64,000 bases of DNA from Thalassotalea insulae (lineage in GTDB: Bacteria; Pseudomonadota; Gammaproteobacteria; Enterobacterales; Alteromonadaceae): NCBI RefSeq assembly GCF_030161395.1, contig NZ_BSST01000001.1, positions 2,480,001 to 2,544,000 of the forward strand, written 5' to 3'. Under the pieces are notes generated by a model. That model worked only from the letters and a program-made list of their open reading frames with translations, made no database searches and was not told the origin of the DNA. Every line of letters begins with the position of its first letter. The first letter of the stretch is position 1. The position numbers and the translations under genes are program-made. Below, one piece after another: positions 18,073-26,619 of the stretch.

Positions 18073-19070
18073 CACAACTAAATAAGGGAAATAATCGTGG
18101 TGTTGCCTTGATCACTGTGATGCTCGTGGTAGCACTGGCGGCAATTATAGCGACGCAGATGCTAGCAAGATTACAATTTCAGGTGCAGCGCACTAATAAT
18201 ATTGGTTTTAATCAACAGGCCTACTGGTACGCTATGGGCGCGGAAGCCTTTGCTAAACGGGTGTTATTAACTGCATTTGAGCAAGACAATGATGTTACCC
18301 ATTTAGGACAAGTTTGGGCTCAAGGTAAAACCACTTACCCAGTAGATTTCGGTGAAATTAGTGGTGAAATTACCGATATGCAGGCTTGTTTTAATTTAAA
18401 TGCCTTACGTCAGGAGAGTGGCGGAACTAGCTCTGGTGGTCAAAAAAAGCCATTGGCCCGAATGGCATTTCAGGAGCTAGTGCTAGCGTTAAACATTGAC
18501 GGTGTCGGTAGTTTTGAAGCGGAATATATGGCGGATGCACTCGCCGACTGGCTGGATGCGGATACTGCGATTGCCAGTGCTGGTGGAGCGGAAGATAATG
18601 ATTATTCGGCAAAAGAGTTTCCATATTTACCGGCAAATAGCTTGCTAGCCAGTGTCAATGAGTTGCGGGTGATTGAACATTTTACAGTTGAAGTTATTCA
18701 GGCATTAAAGCCTTATATATGTGTATTGCCTGCCAGCAGTCTGCATCAGATTAACATCAATACTATTTCGTTAGAACAACCGGAATTATTACAAGCATTA
18801 TTGGCTATTTCCCGCGATGAGGCTGAGCAGATCTTGTCTGCTCGCAGCGACGAAGGTTTTCAAGATATCAATAGTTTTTTTAGTTTGCCGGAAGTGAGTA
18901 AACTGAAATTAAGTGATGAACAAAAACAGCAGTTTGTTGTTGACAGTGAATACTTTAAACTAGCTGCAACAACTAATTTTAACGACAGTTATTTTCAACT
19001 GAATTCAGTGATGCAAGTAACTAATAATAATCAAATAAATGTGGTAAGCCGCACGATAGGACGTGATTAA
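18069..19070 (+). CDS. gspK: Type II secretion minor pseudopilin GspK
   Basis: Large tip pseudopilin, capping the pseudopilus. GTG start preceded by AAGGGGGAG. Hydrophobic segment GVALITVMLVVALAAIIATQ follows Gly11, with Thr instead of Glu at +5, which is the known GspK exception rather than a defect. The NINTIS region (about 235-240, QININTISLEQPELLQALL) and the inserted helical domain are typical. 333 residues. Stop overlaps the gspL start (TAATG). Confidence 0.96.
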   Translation: MTQLNKGNNRGVALITVMLVVALAAIIATQMLARLQFQVQRTNNIGFNQQAYWYAMGAEAFAKRVLLTAFEQDNDVTHLGQVWAQGKTTYPVDFGEISGEITDMQACFNLNALRQESGGTSSGGQKKPLARMAFQELVLALNIDGVGSFEAEYMADALADWLDADTAIASAGGAEDNDYSAKEFPYLPANSLLASVNELRVIEHFTVEVIQALKPYICVLPASSLHQININTISLEQPELLQALLAISRDEAEQILSARSDEGFQDINSFFSLPEVSKLKLSDEQKQQFVVDSEYFKLAATTNFNDSYFQLNSVMQVTNNNQINVVSRTIGRD

Positions 19071-20296
19071 TGGCGGAAAATTTAATTATCCGGTTAGGTA
19101 GCCAACAAAGTGATAAAGTCCATTGGTTGGTCTGGTCGAATACCGAACAAAATATTATTGCCAGCGGTGAATTATCTAATGCTGAGCAGTTAAGTCAATT
19201 GCAAGAAAAATCATTAACGCGACAGACGGTCGTGGTAGTACCGGCAGCTGATATTGCCTTTAAAAGCTTGCAAGTTCCGGCAAAATCTAAAAAAGCCATG
19301 CAGCTAGCTGCTCCTTTTATGGTGGAAGATGATTTAGCGCAAGAGGTTGAACAGTTATTTTTTGCTTATGGCGAACCGAAAGTGTCTGAGGCAGAGTGCA
19401 ATTGTTTTATGGCAATAGTTGAACGGGCGCAAATGCAGTCTTGGTTGGCCTGGTTGGAGCAGGCGGGTATTAAAACTCGCTCGATTATTCCTGATATTTT
19501 GTTACTACCAGCGGCTGATCAACATTGGCAAGCGATTACACTAGATAACTCAGTATTGTTGCGGCAAGGGCCTTGGCACGGGTTAGCGATTGACAGTACT
19601 TTATGGCCGAGTATTAGTGCTAGTTGGTTAGCAGAGCAAAATCAGCCTATAGACGCATATTCTGAATTACCGCAATCAGACGCCGAGCTACAAATTAACG
19701 CTCAACCTGAAGAGTTGCCTTTAGCATTATTGGCTCAGCAGTTAGAGCAACAAAAATTTAATTTGCTACAAGGGGAGTTTGCCGTCAAATCTGAGCGTTC
19801 TCCTCTAGTGAAAACCTGGGCTTGGGCTGCAGGTTTTTTGCTTGCGGCGTTACTGGTCAATGTTATCGTTAAATCTGTTACCTTGATGCAAATTCACGAT
19901 CAACAATTAGCGGTCGAGCAAGAAATTATTAAACAATATAAAGCGGCATTCCCGCAAACTAAACGGGTGCGTATTGCGACAATTCGTTCTCAGTTAAAAC
20001 GTAAAATGAGTGAAGTTGGTGCTAGCGAAGCTGGTGCTGAGTTCTTATCTTTATTGGCTAAAGTACAGCCAGCATTTGCAAAAGTACCTTCGTTAAAACC
20101 TGACTCACTACGATTTGATAGCAGGCGTAATGAACTAAGGTTACAGGCAAGCGCCAATGGCTATCAGCAATTTGAACAATTTAAAGTTCAACTGGAAGCT
20201 CAACAGCTCGAGGTTTCACAAGGTACTCAGAGTAACCAAGGGGATAAAGTCTCAGGTGCGTTGAGTATTAAGGCGCGTAATGGAGGGCGATCATGA
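19070..20296 (+). CDS. gspL: Type II secretion system protein GspL
   Basis: Bitopic inner-membrane protein: the cytoplasmic actin-like domain (about 1-240) recruits GspE, one membrane helix (about 250-268, AWAAGFLLAALLVNVIVKSV) crosses the membrane and a ferredoxin-like periplasmic domain (about 325-405) binds GspM. Contains the family segments QVPAKSKKAMQLAAPFMVED and GPWHGLAID. 408 residues. Overlaps gspK by 1 nt and gspM by 4 nt. Confidence 0.95.
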   Translation: MAENLIIRLGSQQSDKVHWLVWSNTEQNIIASGELSNAEQLSQLQEKSLTRQTVVVVPAADIAFKSLQVPAKSKKAMQLAAPFMVEDDLAQEVEQLFFAYGEPKVSEAECNCFMAIVERAQMQSWLAWLEQAGIKTRSIIPDILLLPAADQHWQAITLDNSVLLRQGPWHGLAIDSTLWPSISASWLAEQNQPIDAYSELPQSDAELQINAQPEELPLALLAQQLEQQKFNLLQGEFAVKSERSPLVKTWAWAAGFLLAALLVNVIVKSVTLMQIHDQQLAVEQEIIKQYKAAFPQTKRVRIATIRSQLKRKMSEVGASEAGAEFLSLLAKVQPAFAKVPSLKPDSLRFDSRRNELRLQASANGYQQFEQFKVQLEAQQLEVSQGTQSNQGDKVSGALSIKARNGGRS

Positions 20297-20760
20297 AGGC
20301 GTGGTGGCAACAACTTAATGCACGAGAGCAGCAATTAGTTAGTGCGCTCAGTGCTGTGTTAGTGATCTTTATTTTATATAGTTTTATTTGGCAACCGTTA
20401 AATAACAATATTGAAAATGGTCATCGTAAGTTAAAACAGCGACAAGAATTACTGACTTGGGTAACAACTCAAACTCTGCGTTATCAGTCGCTTAAAGGTA
20501 ATGCTGTCAGTAAAAGTACTGGTAGCCTATCAAGTATAATTAACCGTTCAGCTAAAGCGTATGATATCTCAATCGCCCGAATTCAACCTCAGAGTAATGA
20601 TGTCCAGGTCTGGATTGATAATATTGCGTTCTCACAGTTACTGTTATGGTTGGAGCAATTATCCAATAAGGAAGGCATTGAAGTGCTAAATATCGATTTG
20701 ACTCAAGGGGAACAAGCCGGAGCAGTGCGCGTTAAACGCTTGCAATTAGGAAAAAGTTAA
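20293..20760 (+). CDS. gspM: Type II secretion system protein GspM
   Basis: Small bitopic protein stabilising GspL. Short cytoplasmic N-terminus (MKAWWQQLNAREQQLVS), membrane helix at about 17-34, then a periplasmic ferredoxin-like domain with FSQLLLWLEQLSNKEGIEVLN, the most conserved GspM stretch. 155 residues is usual. Start ATG overlaps the gspL stop by 4 nt; its stop overlaps the gspN start. Confidence 0.94.
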   Translation: MKAWWQQLNAREQQLVSALSAVLVIFILYSFIWQPLNNNIENGHRKLKQRQELLTWVTTQTLRYQSLKGNAVSKSTGSLSSIINRSAKAYDISIARIQPQSNDVQVWIDNIAFSQLLLWLEQLSNKEGIEVLNIDLTQGEQAGAVRVKRLQLGKS

Positions 20761-21503
20761 TGAAAAAAACGTCTGTTGTAGTGACAAGCTTTGTTTTTGT
20801 CTATTTGATGTTCGTTGTTGCGTTATTACCTGCGCGTTTTGTGATGCAATGGGTGAACTTACCTCATAATGTTAAGTTAGGACAAATTGAAGGAACGATT
20901 TGGCATAGTCAACTTGACGCGATAAAAGTCGATAACTGGCTAGTTGAAAAGTTAGAGGCGAAATTAAGTGTATTATCGCTACTGACATTAGATCCACAAA
21001 TTGATGTCACCTTTGGTGATGCATTATTAGCAGGCCCTGAAGGGCGAGCCAGTATGTCAGGCTTTTTATCTGAACTAAAGTTAACAGATGTTCAAGTCAA
21101 TTTGGCTGCTAATCAGATTGCCTCACAACTGCCTTTACCTGTTCCTGTGACAGCGCATAGTACGCTTGACATCGTGGTTGAAGAGTTTGTTGCCGGTAAA
21201 GAAGTCTGTCAGCAACTTGATGGCGATATTCGCTGGTCGAAAGCAGCAGTGACCGCATTGGAACAAAAAGTGTCGCTTGGTGCCTTGCACGCTAAATTGG
21301 CTTGCAAGCAAGGAAATGTTGAGCTGACTTTAGATGAAGCGAATGATTTAGGTATGAGTTTTACCGCTTTTATCGGTGGTGGCGGACGCATGTCCGGTGA
21401 CGGCTATCTTACTCCTAAAGCTCAGATGCCAGCGGAAATACGTCAGTTGATCCCGTTTTTAGGAAAAGCGGATAATCAGGGACGATATCGATTAAGATTC
21501 TAG
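20760..21503 (+). CDS. gspN: Type II secretion system protein GspN
   Basis: Accessory inner-membrane/periplasmic protein of many T2SS operons; dispensable in some systems. One N-terminal hydrophobic segment (about 6-27), then NLPHNVKLGQIEGTIWHSQ and a repeat-rich beta domain (LSLLTLDPQIDVTFGDALL), as in GspN. 247 residues. Last gene of the operon; it overlaps convergent yrfG by 12 nt, leaving no room for a terminator between them. Confidence 0.92.
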   Translation: MKKTSVVVTSFVFVYLMFVVALLPARFVMQWVNLPHNVKLGQIEGTIWHSQLDAIKVDNWLVEKLEAKLSVLSLLTLDPQIDVTFGDALLAGPEGRASMSGFLSELKLTDVQVNLAANQIASQLPLPVPVTAHSTLDIVVEEFVAGKEVCQQLDGDIRWSKAAVTALEQKVSLGALHAKLACKQGNVELTLDEANDLGMSFTAFIGGGGRMSGDGYLTPKAQMPAEIRQLIPFLGKADNQGRYRLRF

Positions 21504-22184
21504 CGTCTCTGGATTAAACTTATAGGCGTAGATATCATCCACTAAGTCGTTGAAGTTAGTGATGGATGGGTAACCTTTTATTTCCCTTGCTTGTTGCTGA
21601 CTATCGGGGTTCGCTACCGCCAGTAAGTGCTTAATGCCAAATTCTTTGGCGGAAGCTAGAATATCCAAGCTATCGTCAACAAATAGAGTTGATGCTAAAT
21701 CAAATGGTTCGGTCTGTTTTAATTTTTGCCATAGTTCTTGTGATTCTTTCGTCACGCCAAACTCATGCGTGGAATAAAGTTTGTTAAAGTATTTATCTAA
21801 CTGGGTCCGCTCTACTTTTAACGATAAACTATCCGGATGTGCATTGGTTACCAGAATGATCTTGCGTCCGGTGGCTTTAAGGGCATTTAAAAATAATTGT
21901 GCGTCATTGCGCAGTTGGATCAGGTGCTGTACTTCACGTTTTAACATAGTGATCGGTAACTGGGTTTGTTCCGCCCAATAATCCAGGCAATACCAGCCAA
22001 TAGTGCCAGCAACTTCCTGATATTGCTGTTGTAATTGTTCTTTAGCCTGGGCTAAGGGAATGTTGTCTCGTTCACTGACTCGTTTTGGCAAATGCTCTAA
22101 CCAAAAGTGATTATCAAAATGTAAGTCAAGAATAGTGCCATCCATGTCCAGTAAAACAGTTGAAATTTTTGACCAATCAAGCAT
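21492..22184 (-). CDS. yrfG: GMP/IMP nucleotidase (HAD superfamily) YrfG
   Basis: Cytoplasmic HAD phosphatase; E. coli YrfG dephosphorylates purine mononucleotides (GMP, IMP). Motif I DMDGTILDL at residues 13-21 with nucleophile Asp13 and acid/base Asp15, motif II VTNAHPDS, motif III Lys in GVTKESQELW, motif IV LFVDDSLDIL. 230 residues. AGGA-type RBS before the ATG at 22184. Convergent to gspN, divergent from nudE; the yrfG-nudE pairing is shared with E. coli. Confidence 0.93.
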   Translation of the reverse strand: MLDWSKISTVLLDMDGTILDLHFDNHFWLEHLPKRVSERDNIPLAQAKEQLQQQYQEVAGTIGWYCLDYWAEQTQLPITMLKREVQHLIQLRNDAQLFLNALKATGRKIILVTNAHPDSLSLKVERTQLDKYFNKLYSTHEFGVTKESQELWQKLKQTEPFDLASTLFVDDSLDILASAKEFGIKHLLAVANPDSQQQAREIKGYPSITNFNDLVDDIYAYKFNPETLES

Positions 22185-22273
22185 AGATTTTTCCTAGTGA
22201 AACAACTTATTATAGATAGTATATCTAATCTTATTCGGCAGTTCTCAAGTATTCTATTTATTTGACTCATATT

Positions 22274-22828
22274 ATGGATGAAAAAAAAGCGTTACCTCAA
22301 ATTCTGCATCGTAAACAAGTGGCAAAAAGCAACCTTTTTGCTATCGAACAGCTCGAACTAAAATTTAGTAATGGCGTCGAGCGTGTCTATGAAAGAATGC
22401 AAGGTGCTGGACGAGGTGCGGTGATGATTGTTCCCTTCGTGGATAATGACACTATACTGTTAGTTAAAGAATATTGTGCGGGTACCCACAGTTATGAATT
22501 GGGGTTTCCTAAAGGGTTAATTGATCCTGGTGAGCAGGCAATTGACGCAGCAAACCGGGAACTAAAAGAGGAAATAGGCTTTGGCGCAGGGCAGTTAATA
22601 GCGCTGCAAACGGTGGCGATGGCACCGGCATTTTTTGCTGGTTCGATGGAAATATTTTTAGCACAAGAACTTTATCCGCAAAAGCTAGAAGGAGATGAAC
22701 CCGAGCCTTTAGAAGTGGTTGAATGGCGGCTCAGCGATTACCAACAGCTGTTGAGCCATCCAGACTTTAATGAAGCACGCAGTATTGCCGCCCTGATGTT
22801 AGTTGTTGATCAAATGAAGAGTAGATAA
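22274..22828 (+). CDS. nudE: ADP compounds hydrolase NudE (Nudix)
   Basis: Nudix hydrolase acting on ADP-ribose, NADH and Ap3A-type dinucleotides in E. coli. The Nudix box begins GLIDPGEQAIDAANRELKEE (about residues 81-100) and continues with IGF, including the catalytic REL-EE core. ERM and LYPQKLEGDEPEPLEVVEW match NudE closely. I start at the ATG at 22274 (184 residues); a TTG at 22262 is in frame but adds nothing homologous. Overlaps cysQ by 1 nt (ATAATGA), so the two are probably one transcript. Confidence 0.93.
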   Translation: MDEKKALPQILHRKQVAKSNLFAIEQLELKFSNGVERVYERMQGAGRGAVMIVPFVDNDTILLVKEYCAGTHSYELGFPKGLIDPGEQAIDAANRELKEEIGFGAGQLIALQTVAMAPAFFAGSMEIFLAQELYPQKLEGDEPEPLEVVEWRLSDYQQLLSHPDFNEARSIAALMLVVDQMKSR

Positions 22829-23646
22829 TGAATTTAGAGCAATTGTTGACCATAGCTATCGACAGTAGTAAGAAAGCTGGTATTGAAGTGGCAAAACATT
22901 ATCGCCGCGGTGATTATTCGTCAGAGATTAAAGAAGATAATAGTCCGGTAACTAGTGCTGATATTGCTGCCAATGATGTCTTGATGGATGAATTACAACG
23001 ATTAACACCTGACATCCCGATTATTTCTGAAGAAGTGGGAGCATTGCCATTATCACAACGTAAACAGTGGCAACGTTATTGGTTATTAGATCCTATTGAC
23101 GGTACTGGCGAGTTTATTATTGGCAGCGGTGATTTTGCCGTCAATGTGGCATTAGTGGAAAATGGCTGGCCAGCGATAGGTGTGATCCACGCACCGGATC
23201 ATCAGCTAACTTATTACGGTCAAAAAAATTTAGGCGCTTTTAAAGAAAATATTAAGCAAAGCATGGCGATAAAGGTGGCTCCGTATGACGGTCAAAGAAA
23301 GATAAAAGTGGCGATTAGCAGACGTCAGCAGCTAAGCCTAATGGCTCAATACTTAAGTGATGATTTTGATTATCAACATATAGCGCTTGGTAGCTGTTCT
23401 TTAAAAAATTGCTTGATTGCTGAAGGTGGTGCAGATTGCTATTTACGTATTGGCCCAACCGGGGAGTGGGACACCGGTGCCAGTCAATGTATTTTAGAAC
23501 AAGCAGGCGGTACCATTTTAGACAGTGAATTTTCCGCTTTGTCATATAATCAAAGGGAAAGTTTGAAGAACCCAGATTTTATTTCTTTAGGTTCAGCGCA
23601 AATTCCCTGGAAAAAAATCATTCGCCCCCACCGGGCACAAAGATAA
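22828..23646 (+). CDS. cysQ: 3'(2'),5'-bisphosphate nucleotidase CysQ
   Basis: Metal- and lithium-sensitive phosphatase that removes 3'-phosphoadenosine 5'-phosphate (PAP), the by-product of PAPS reduction by CysH, which is encoded 20 kb away (cysJIH). IMPase-family motifs: EE at 68-69 (ISEEVG), DPIDGT at 88-93 and GEWDTGASQCILEQAGG near 213-229. 272 residues, somewhat longer than E. coli CysQ (246). E. coli has Lys after the DGT motif where this protein has Gly (DGTGEF), a family-tolerated change. Confidence 0.93.
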   Translation: MNLEQLLTIAIDSSKKAGIEVAKHYRRGDYSSEIKEDNSPVTSADIAANDVLMDELQRLTPDIPIISEEVGALPLSQRKQWQRYWLLDPIDGTGEFIIGSGDFAVNVALVENGWPAIGVIHAPDHQLTYYGQKNLGAFKENIKQSMAIKVAPYDGQRKIKVAISRRQQLSLMAQYLSDDFDYQHIALGSCSLKNCLIAEGGADCYLRIGPTGEWDTGASQCILEQAGGTILDSEFSALSYNQRESLKNPDFISLGSAQIPWKKIIRPHRAQR

Positions 23647-23670
23647 CATTTATTAAATAAGGGAATACCT

Positions 23671-24240
23671 ATGAAAAAATTACTTTGGCTTAGCACATTC
23701 TTATTGGCTTTTCCTGTGTTTGCCAATTGGCAGCTTGATAAGCAAAACTCTGTGGTTAGTTTTACTACCTTTAAAAAGGAACATATCGCAGAAAATCATC
23801 GTTTTCATAACCTTAATGCTAATGTCTCAGCACAGGGACAGGTCGAGTTAACAATCGATTTAACCAGTGTTGATACTAATATAGCCATTCGTGATCAGCG
23901 CATGAAAGAGCATCTTTTTAATGTCAATAGCTTTCCAACAGCGATGTTTACAGCGCAGTTAGAGCAAAAGGTACTGCAACAACTAACTTCTGACAGCAGT
24001 CAAATGTTAACACTAAAGGGCAAGATAGAGCTTCATGGTCAGACTCAGGCCGTTAGCGTTGAAGTTTTAGTGAGTAAAATGGCAAATGGCTTTTTAGTTA
24101 CCAGTTTGGCTCCGCTATTAATTAAAGCGCAGGACTTTGAACTAGTAACTGGTATTAATAAATTAATGGAGCTTGCTAAGCTACCCAGTATCAGTCATAC
24201 CGTACCAGTTAGTTTTACCTTAAGTTTTACTCGTGAGTGA
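23671..24240 (+). CDS. YceI family periplasmic lipid-binding-like protein
   Basis: Secreted lipocalin-like protein of the YceI family, which bind isoprenoid-type lipids in characterised members. Signal peptide of about 18 residues (MKKLLWLSTFLLAFPVFA). Conserved blocks: VVSFTTFKKEHIAENHRFHN, the SVDTNIAIRDQRMKEHLFN segment and LTLKGKIELHGQTQAVSVEV. 189 residues. RBS AAGGG upstream. Overlaps the convergent yheU gene by 14 nt. The ligand cannot be inferred. Confidence 0.9.
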   Translation: MKKLLWLSTFLLAFPVFANWQLDKQNSVVSFTTFKKEHIAENHRFHNLNANVSAQGQVELTIDLTSVDTNIAIRDQRMKEHLFNVNSFPTAMFTAQLEQKVLQQLTSDSSQMLTLKGKIELHGQTQAVSVEVLVSKMANGFLVTSLAPLLIKAQDFELVTGINKLMELAKLPSISHTVPVSFTLSFTRE

Positions 24241-24463
24241 TTTGTTGGGATTTGAATTGTTCAGCGGGTAAAATATTAACGGTTTGATACAGTTCTGAAT
24301 ACACCAAAACTACCTGATTTTGCACAAGTTGCTGATGGACTTGTGCAATCTTTTCTTCAAAAGCAACATCATGGTCTCCATAATCTGTCCCTTCACGTAA
24401 AATAAAGGCTTCGATAATGGCATTGAGGGTATCGGCTGTCAGTGACTGGTAAGGGATCAACAT
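24227..24463 (-). CDS. yheU: UPF0270 protein YheU
   Basis: Small cytoplasmic protein of unknown function, conserved in gammaproteobacteria. 78 residues beginning MLIPYQSL, with the highly conserved LREGTDYG and LVYSELYQTVNILPAEQF, closely matching E. coli YheU. In E. coli it sits between yheT and prkB; here it is separated from both, although yheS and prkB are in the window. Convergent overlap with the YceI gene (14 nt). Confidence 0.9.
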   Translation of the reverse strand: MLIPYQSLTADTLNAIIEAFILREGTDYGDHDVAFEEKIAQVHQQLVQNQVVLVYSELYQTVNILPAEQFKSQQITHE

Positions 24464-24569
24464 AGTGAAGATTTCGTTATTTAAACGGATGAATGCTTAA
24501 GCTCAGCTTCGCATAAATAATGCGTTTCTAACAGTTATTTTTACTGACTTCCGCGTTATTTTAATGTGA

Positions 24570-24595
24570 AAAATCCTACATGTTGTAGGCTTTTA
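24570..24595 (-). terminator. Terminator of the flagellin-like gene
   Basis: Read on the minus strand: CCTACA, loop ACA, TGTAGG, then ATTTTT; it lies 15-40 nt past the stop of the flagellin-like gene at 24610. Confidence 0.7.
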
Positions 24596-24609
24596 GCTGT
24601 ACTTACTGA

Positions 24610-25299
24610 CTAGATCAATTGATTGATCAACAAGCCCTTACGGGAATCTTCGTCTTTTTTATTAATAATTGCTGTTTGTAATAACGTGGAAACTTGTTGT
24701 TGCTCTGCGGTTGTCTTAGCAAAATCTGTATCTTCAATACGTGAACGTGATGCCGAGACATTGACTCGTGTGGTTTCATAACTGACAGACTGGCTACTTA
24801 GGGCGTTACTATTTGCACCTAAAGCCGCAGCGTTTTCATTGATAGCAGTAAGCGCCGTTTCTAGTGCAGCTTGTGTTGCTTCAGGATCACTAGCATCAAG
24901 GCCAGCAAGGAAATTTGGATCGCCTAATGCTTCGCCGGCTACGGTGTTGATTTGTTCTGTGATTTGGTCAAATTCACCCTGAATAGCATTATTATCACTT
25001 AAAGGATTCGCTGATTGAATGGATAACACATTGGCTCGTTGTAGCCCTTCAGAAATCGAAGATAACTGTCCTTCCTGGACATTATTGGTGTTAACTTGAT
25101 CCTGGGCATTATAACTAAGCTGTTGGTAACCATCGATTTGCGAAGTCAATCTACTGGCTATTTGCAGACCCGCAGCATCATCGGCAGCACTATTAATACG
25201 TTTACCAGACGCTAATTTTTCGTCTTTTTCCTCTCGCTCTTTGCTAAGTCGATCGATAACACTTAGTGCTGGAGAAGATTGATTAATAGATAAAGCCAT
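24610..25299 (-). CDS. Short flagellin-like protein, solitary
   Basis: 229-residue protein with the two conserved ends of flagellin: N-terminal coiled-coil D0/D1 (MALSIN, then LASGKRINSAADDAAGLQIA at about 29-48 and NAQDQVNTNNVQEGQLSSIS) and C-terminal D1 (SRSRIEDTDFAKTTAEQQQV near 184-203). The surface D2/D3 domains are essentially absent, and the last ~25 residues (NKKDEDSRKGLLINQLI) differ from the usual C-terminal D0 helix. No other flagellar gene is nearby. Possible roles: a minor filament or junction subunit, a non-filament helical secreted protein, or a decaying paralogue; sequence cannot decide. Strong SD (AAGGGG) and its own sigma70-like promoter suggest it is expressed. Confidence 0.85.
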   Translation of the reverse strand: MALSINQSSPALSVIDRLSKEREEKDEKLASGKRINSAADDAAGLQIASRLTSQIDGYQQLSYNAQDQVNTNNVQEGQLSSISEGLQRANVLSIQSANPLSDNNAIQGEFDQITEQINTVAGEALGDPNFLAGLDASDPEATQAALETALTAINENAAALGANSNALSSQSVSYETTRVNVSASRSRIEDTDFAKTTAEQQQVSTLLQTAIINKKDEDSRKGLLINQLI

Positions 25300-25355
25300 A
25301 ATGTACCCCTTTAAACAATGCTAAGTGTTACTTATCACTTATACACGCGGCGTAA

Positions 25356-25384
25356 AGTATAGCAGAAAACACAAATTTGGTCAC
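25356..25384 (-). promoter_or_regulatory. Sigma70-like extended -10 promoter of the flagellin-like gene
   Basis: On the minus strand: GTGACC (25379-25384), 17-base spacer ending in TGC, and TATACT (25356-25361), about 57-62 nt before the start codon. The TGn before the -10 makes it an extended -10 promoter. No TAAA-N15-GCCGATAA sigma28 motif was seen in this gap. Confidence 0.55.
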
Positions 25385-25470
25385 ATTATAAACAATGTTA
25401 GATATGAACAGGTTAGATAAATTGAAGCTAATCCTGTTCAATTCATATTGAATAAAAAGTTGGTTATTAG

Positions 25471-25599
25471 TTAATGACTGTTTTCAATATTTTTTAAAAA
25501 GTAATAAACATAAAAACCACAGATACCTAAGACAATTGCTAAACCGATGAATGAGATTAACACTACAGGATCATTGATTAACATATCGAAAACGTTCAT
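25471..25599 (-). CDS. Small single-pass membrane protein, DUF3149-like
   Basis: 42-residue ORF: a short polar N-terminus (MNVFDMLINDP), one membrane helix (about residues 12-33, VVLISFIGLAIVLGICGFYV), then a charged/polar tail (LKNIENSH). A strong SD (AAGGGG) lies 7 nt before the ATG. The layout resembles DUF3149 proteins of marine gammaproteobacteria, but this is from memory. Probably an inner-membrane protein of unknown function. Independent of the flanking genes as far as spacing shows. Confidence 0.65.
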   Translation of the reverse strand: MNVFDMLINDPVVLISFIGLAIVLGICGFYVYYFLKNIENSH

Positions 25600-25800
25600 G
25601 ACAAACCCCTTGCTTAATTAGGGCATGTTGATCTTTCATGGTTGTTTTTGTAGTACTTTGTTTAGCATGAACAAAAATCAAACAGCAAAGTCAACACGCC
25701 TCAGATATATTCCACATAAATTATGGGTTTATTTTATACCTGATAAGCAAGGACGAAATGATACAGATCAATATTCTGTGATAAATTCGCCGATATTGAT

Positions 25801-26541
25801 TTAATAACTCGCTTGACTGGCTTTTTTCGCTCTTAAGTCTATTTGTTCAAGAATCTGCTCATGGAGTGATTCTGCGCGCTCTCGACCTGTTTTGATGTCT
25901 TCAATACTGAGTTTATGTTCATCCATGTCTCTACTTTTCTCAGCTGGCTTATAGCCACTTTTAGCGGCAATATAATTCCATACGTAAGACATATTAAGAT
26001 CTTTCTTAACGCCACGTCCTTCAAAATACATCAGTGCTAAATTAAATTGTGCTAACGCATAGTTCTGTCTGGCCGCTTTCTTATACCAGGTGACTGCACG
26101 CTTAGAATTTTTATTGACGCCGATACCATCGGCATACATCACTCCTAGATTAAATTGTGCACTGGCTAAATTTTTATTGGCAGCCTTTTCCATTAGCACA
26201 AAAGCCGTTTTTAGATCTTTATCGACAACTTCTCCCTCACTGTACATCACCGATAGAGAAAATAATGCGTCAGGGTAATTTTGGGCTGCCGCTAAAGTTA
26301 ATAATTCAAAGGCTTTTTGTGGGTCTTTTTTCACACCCCAGCCGTTTAAATGGATCATTGCCATTTGATATTGCGCCGGGGCATATTGTTCTGCTAACAG
26401 TGGTTCAAATTCTGCTATCGCTGCTTTAAACTCACCACGGTTTAATTGAAAAATACCTAACTCTAAATCACCGTCAAAACTAAAAACTGATGCACTTGAA
26501 GTTAGTGCAAGAACCAGTACTGCTCGTTGTAATCTTTTCAT
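25801..26541 (-). CDS. Sel1-repeat (SLR) secreted protein
   Basis: Exported helical-repeat protein. Signal peptide to about residue 22 (MKRLQRAVLVLALTSSASVF), then four or five Sel1-like repeats of about 36 residues with the signature A-x-x-x-L-x-x-x-Y-x-x-G-x-G-V-x-K-(N/D) (for example FNLGVMYADGIGVNKNSKRA and FNLALMYFEGRGVKKDLNMS), roughly residues 27-205. A charged helical tail ends the protein. Sel1 proteins serve as scaffolds in signalling or envelope stress; no partner is indicated by the neighbours. 246 residues. Confidence 0.88.
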   Translation of the reverse strand: MKRLQRAVLVLALTSSASVFSFDGDLELGIFQLNRGEFKAAIAEFEPLLAEQYAPAQYQMAMIHLNGWGVKKDPQKAFELLTLAAAQNYPDALFSLSVMYSEGEVVDKDLKTAFVLMEKAANKNLASAQFNLGVMYADGIGVNKNSKRAVTWYKKAARQNYALAQFNLALMYFEGRGVKKDLNMSYVWNYIAAKSGYKPAEKSRDMDEHKLSIEDIKTGRERAESLHEQILEQIDLRAKKASQASY

Positions 26542-26619
26542 GGGGCACCCAAGTCGTTAATTATTTTGTTAATTATTAGTTTAATATTGTTAAGTGTAGC
26601 AAGGGAATTAAAAATTACG

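Noticed and set aside
18069..18110. GspK lacking Glu at +5 taken as a defect
   Set aside because: Absence of Glu5 is the known property of GspK pseudopilins.
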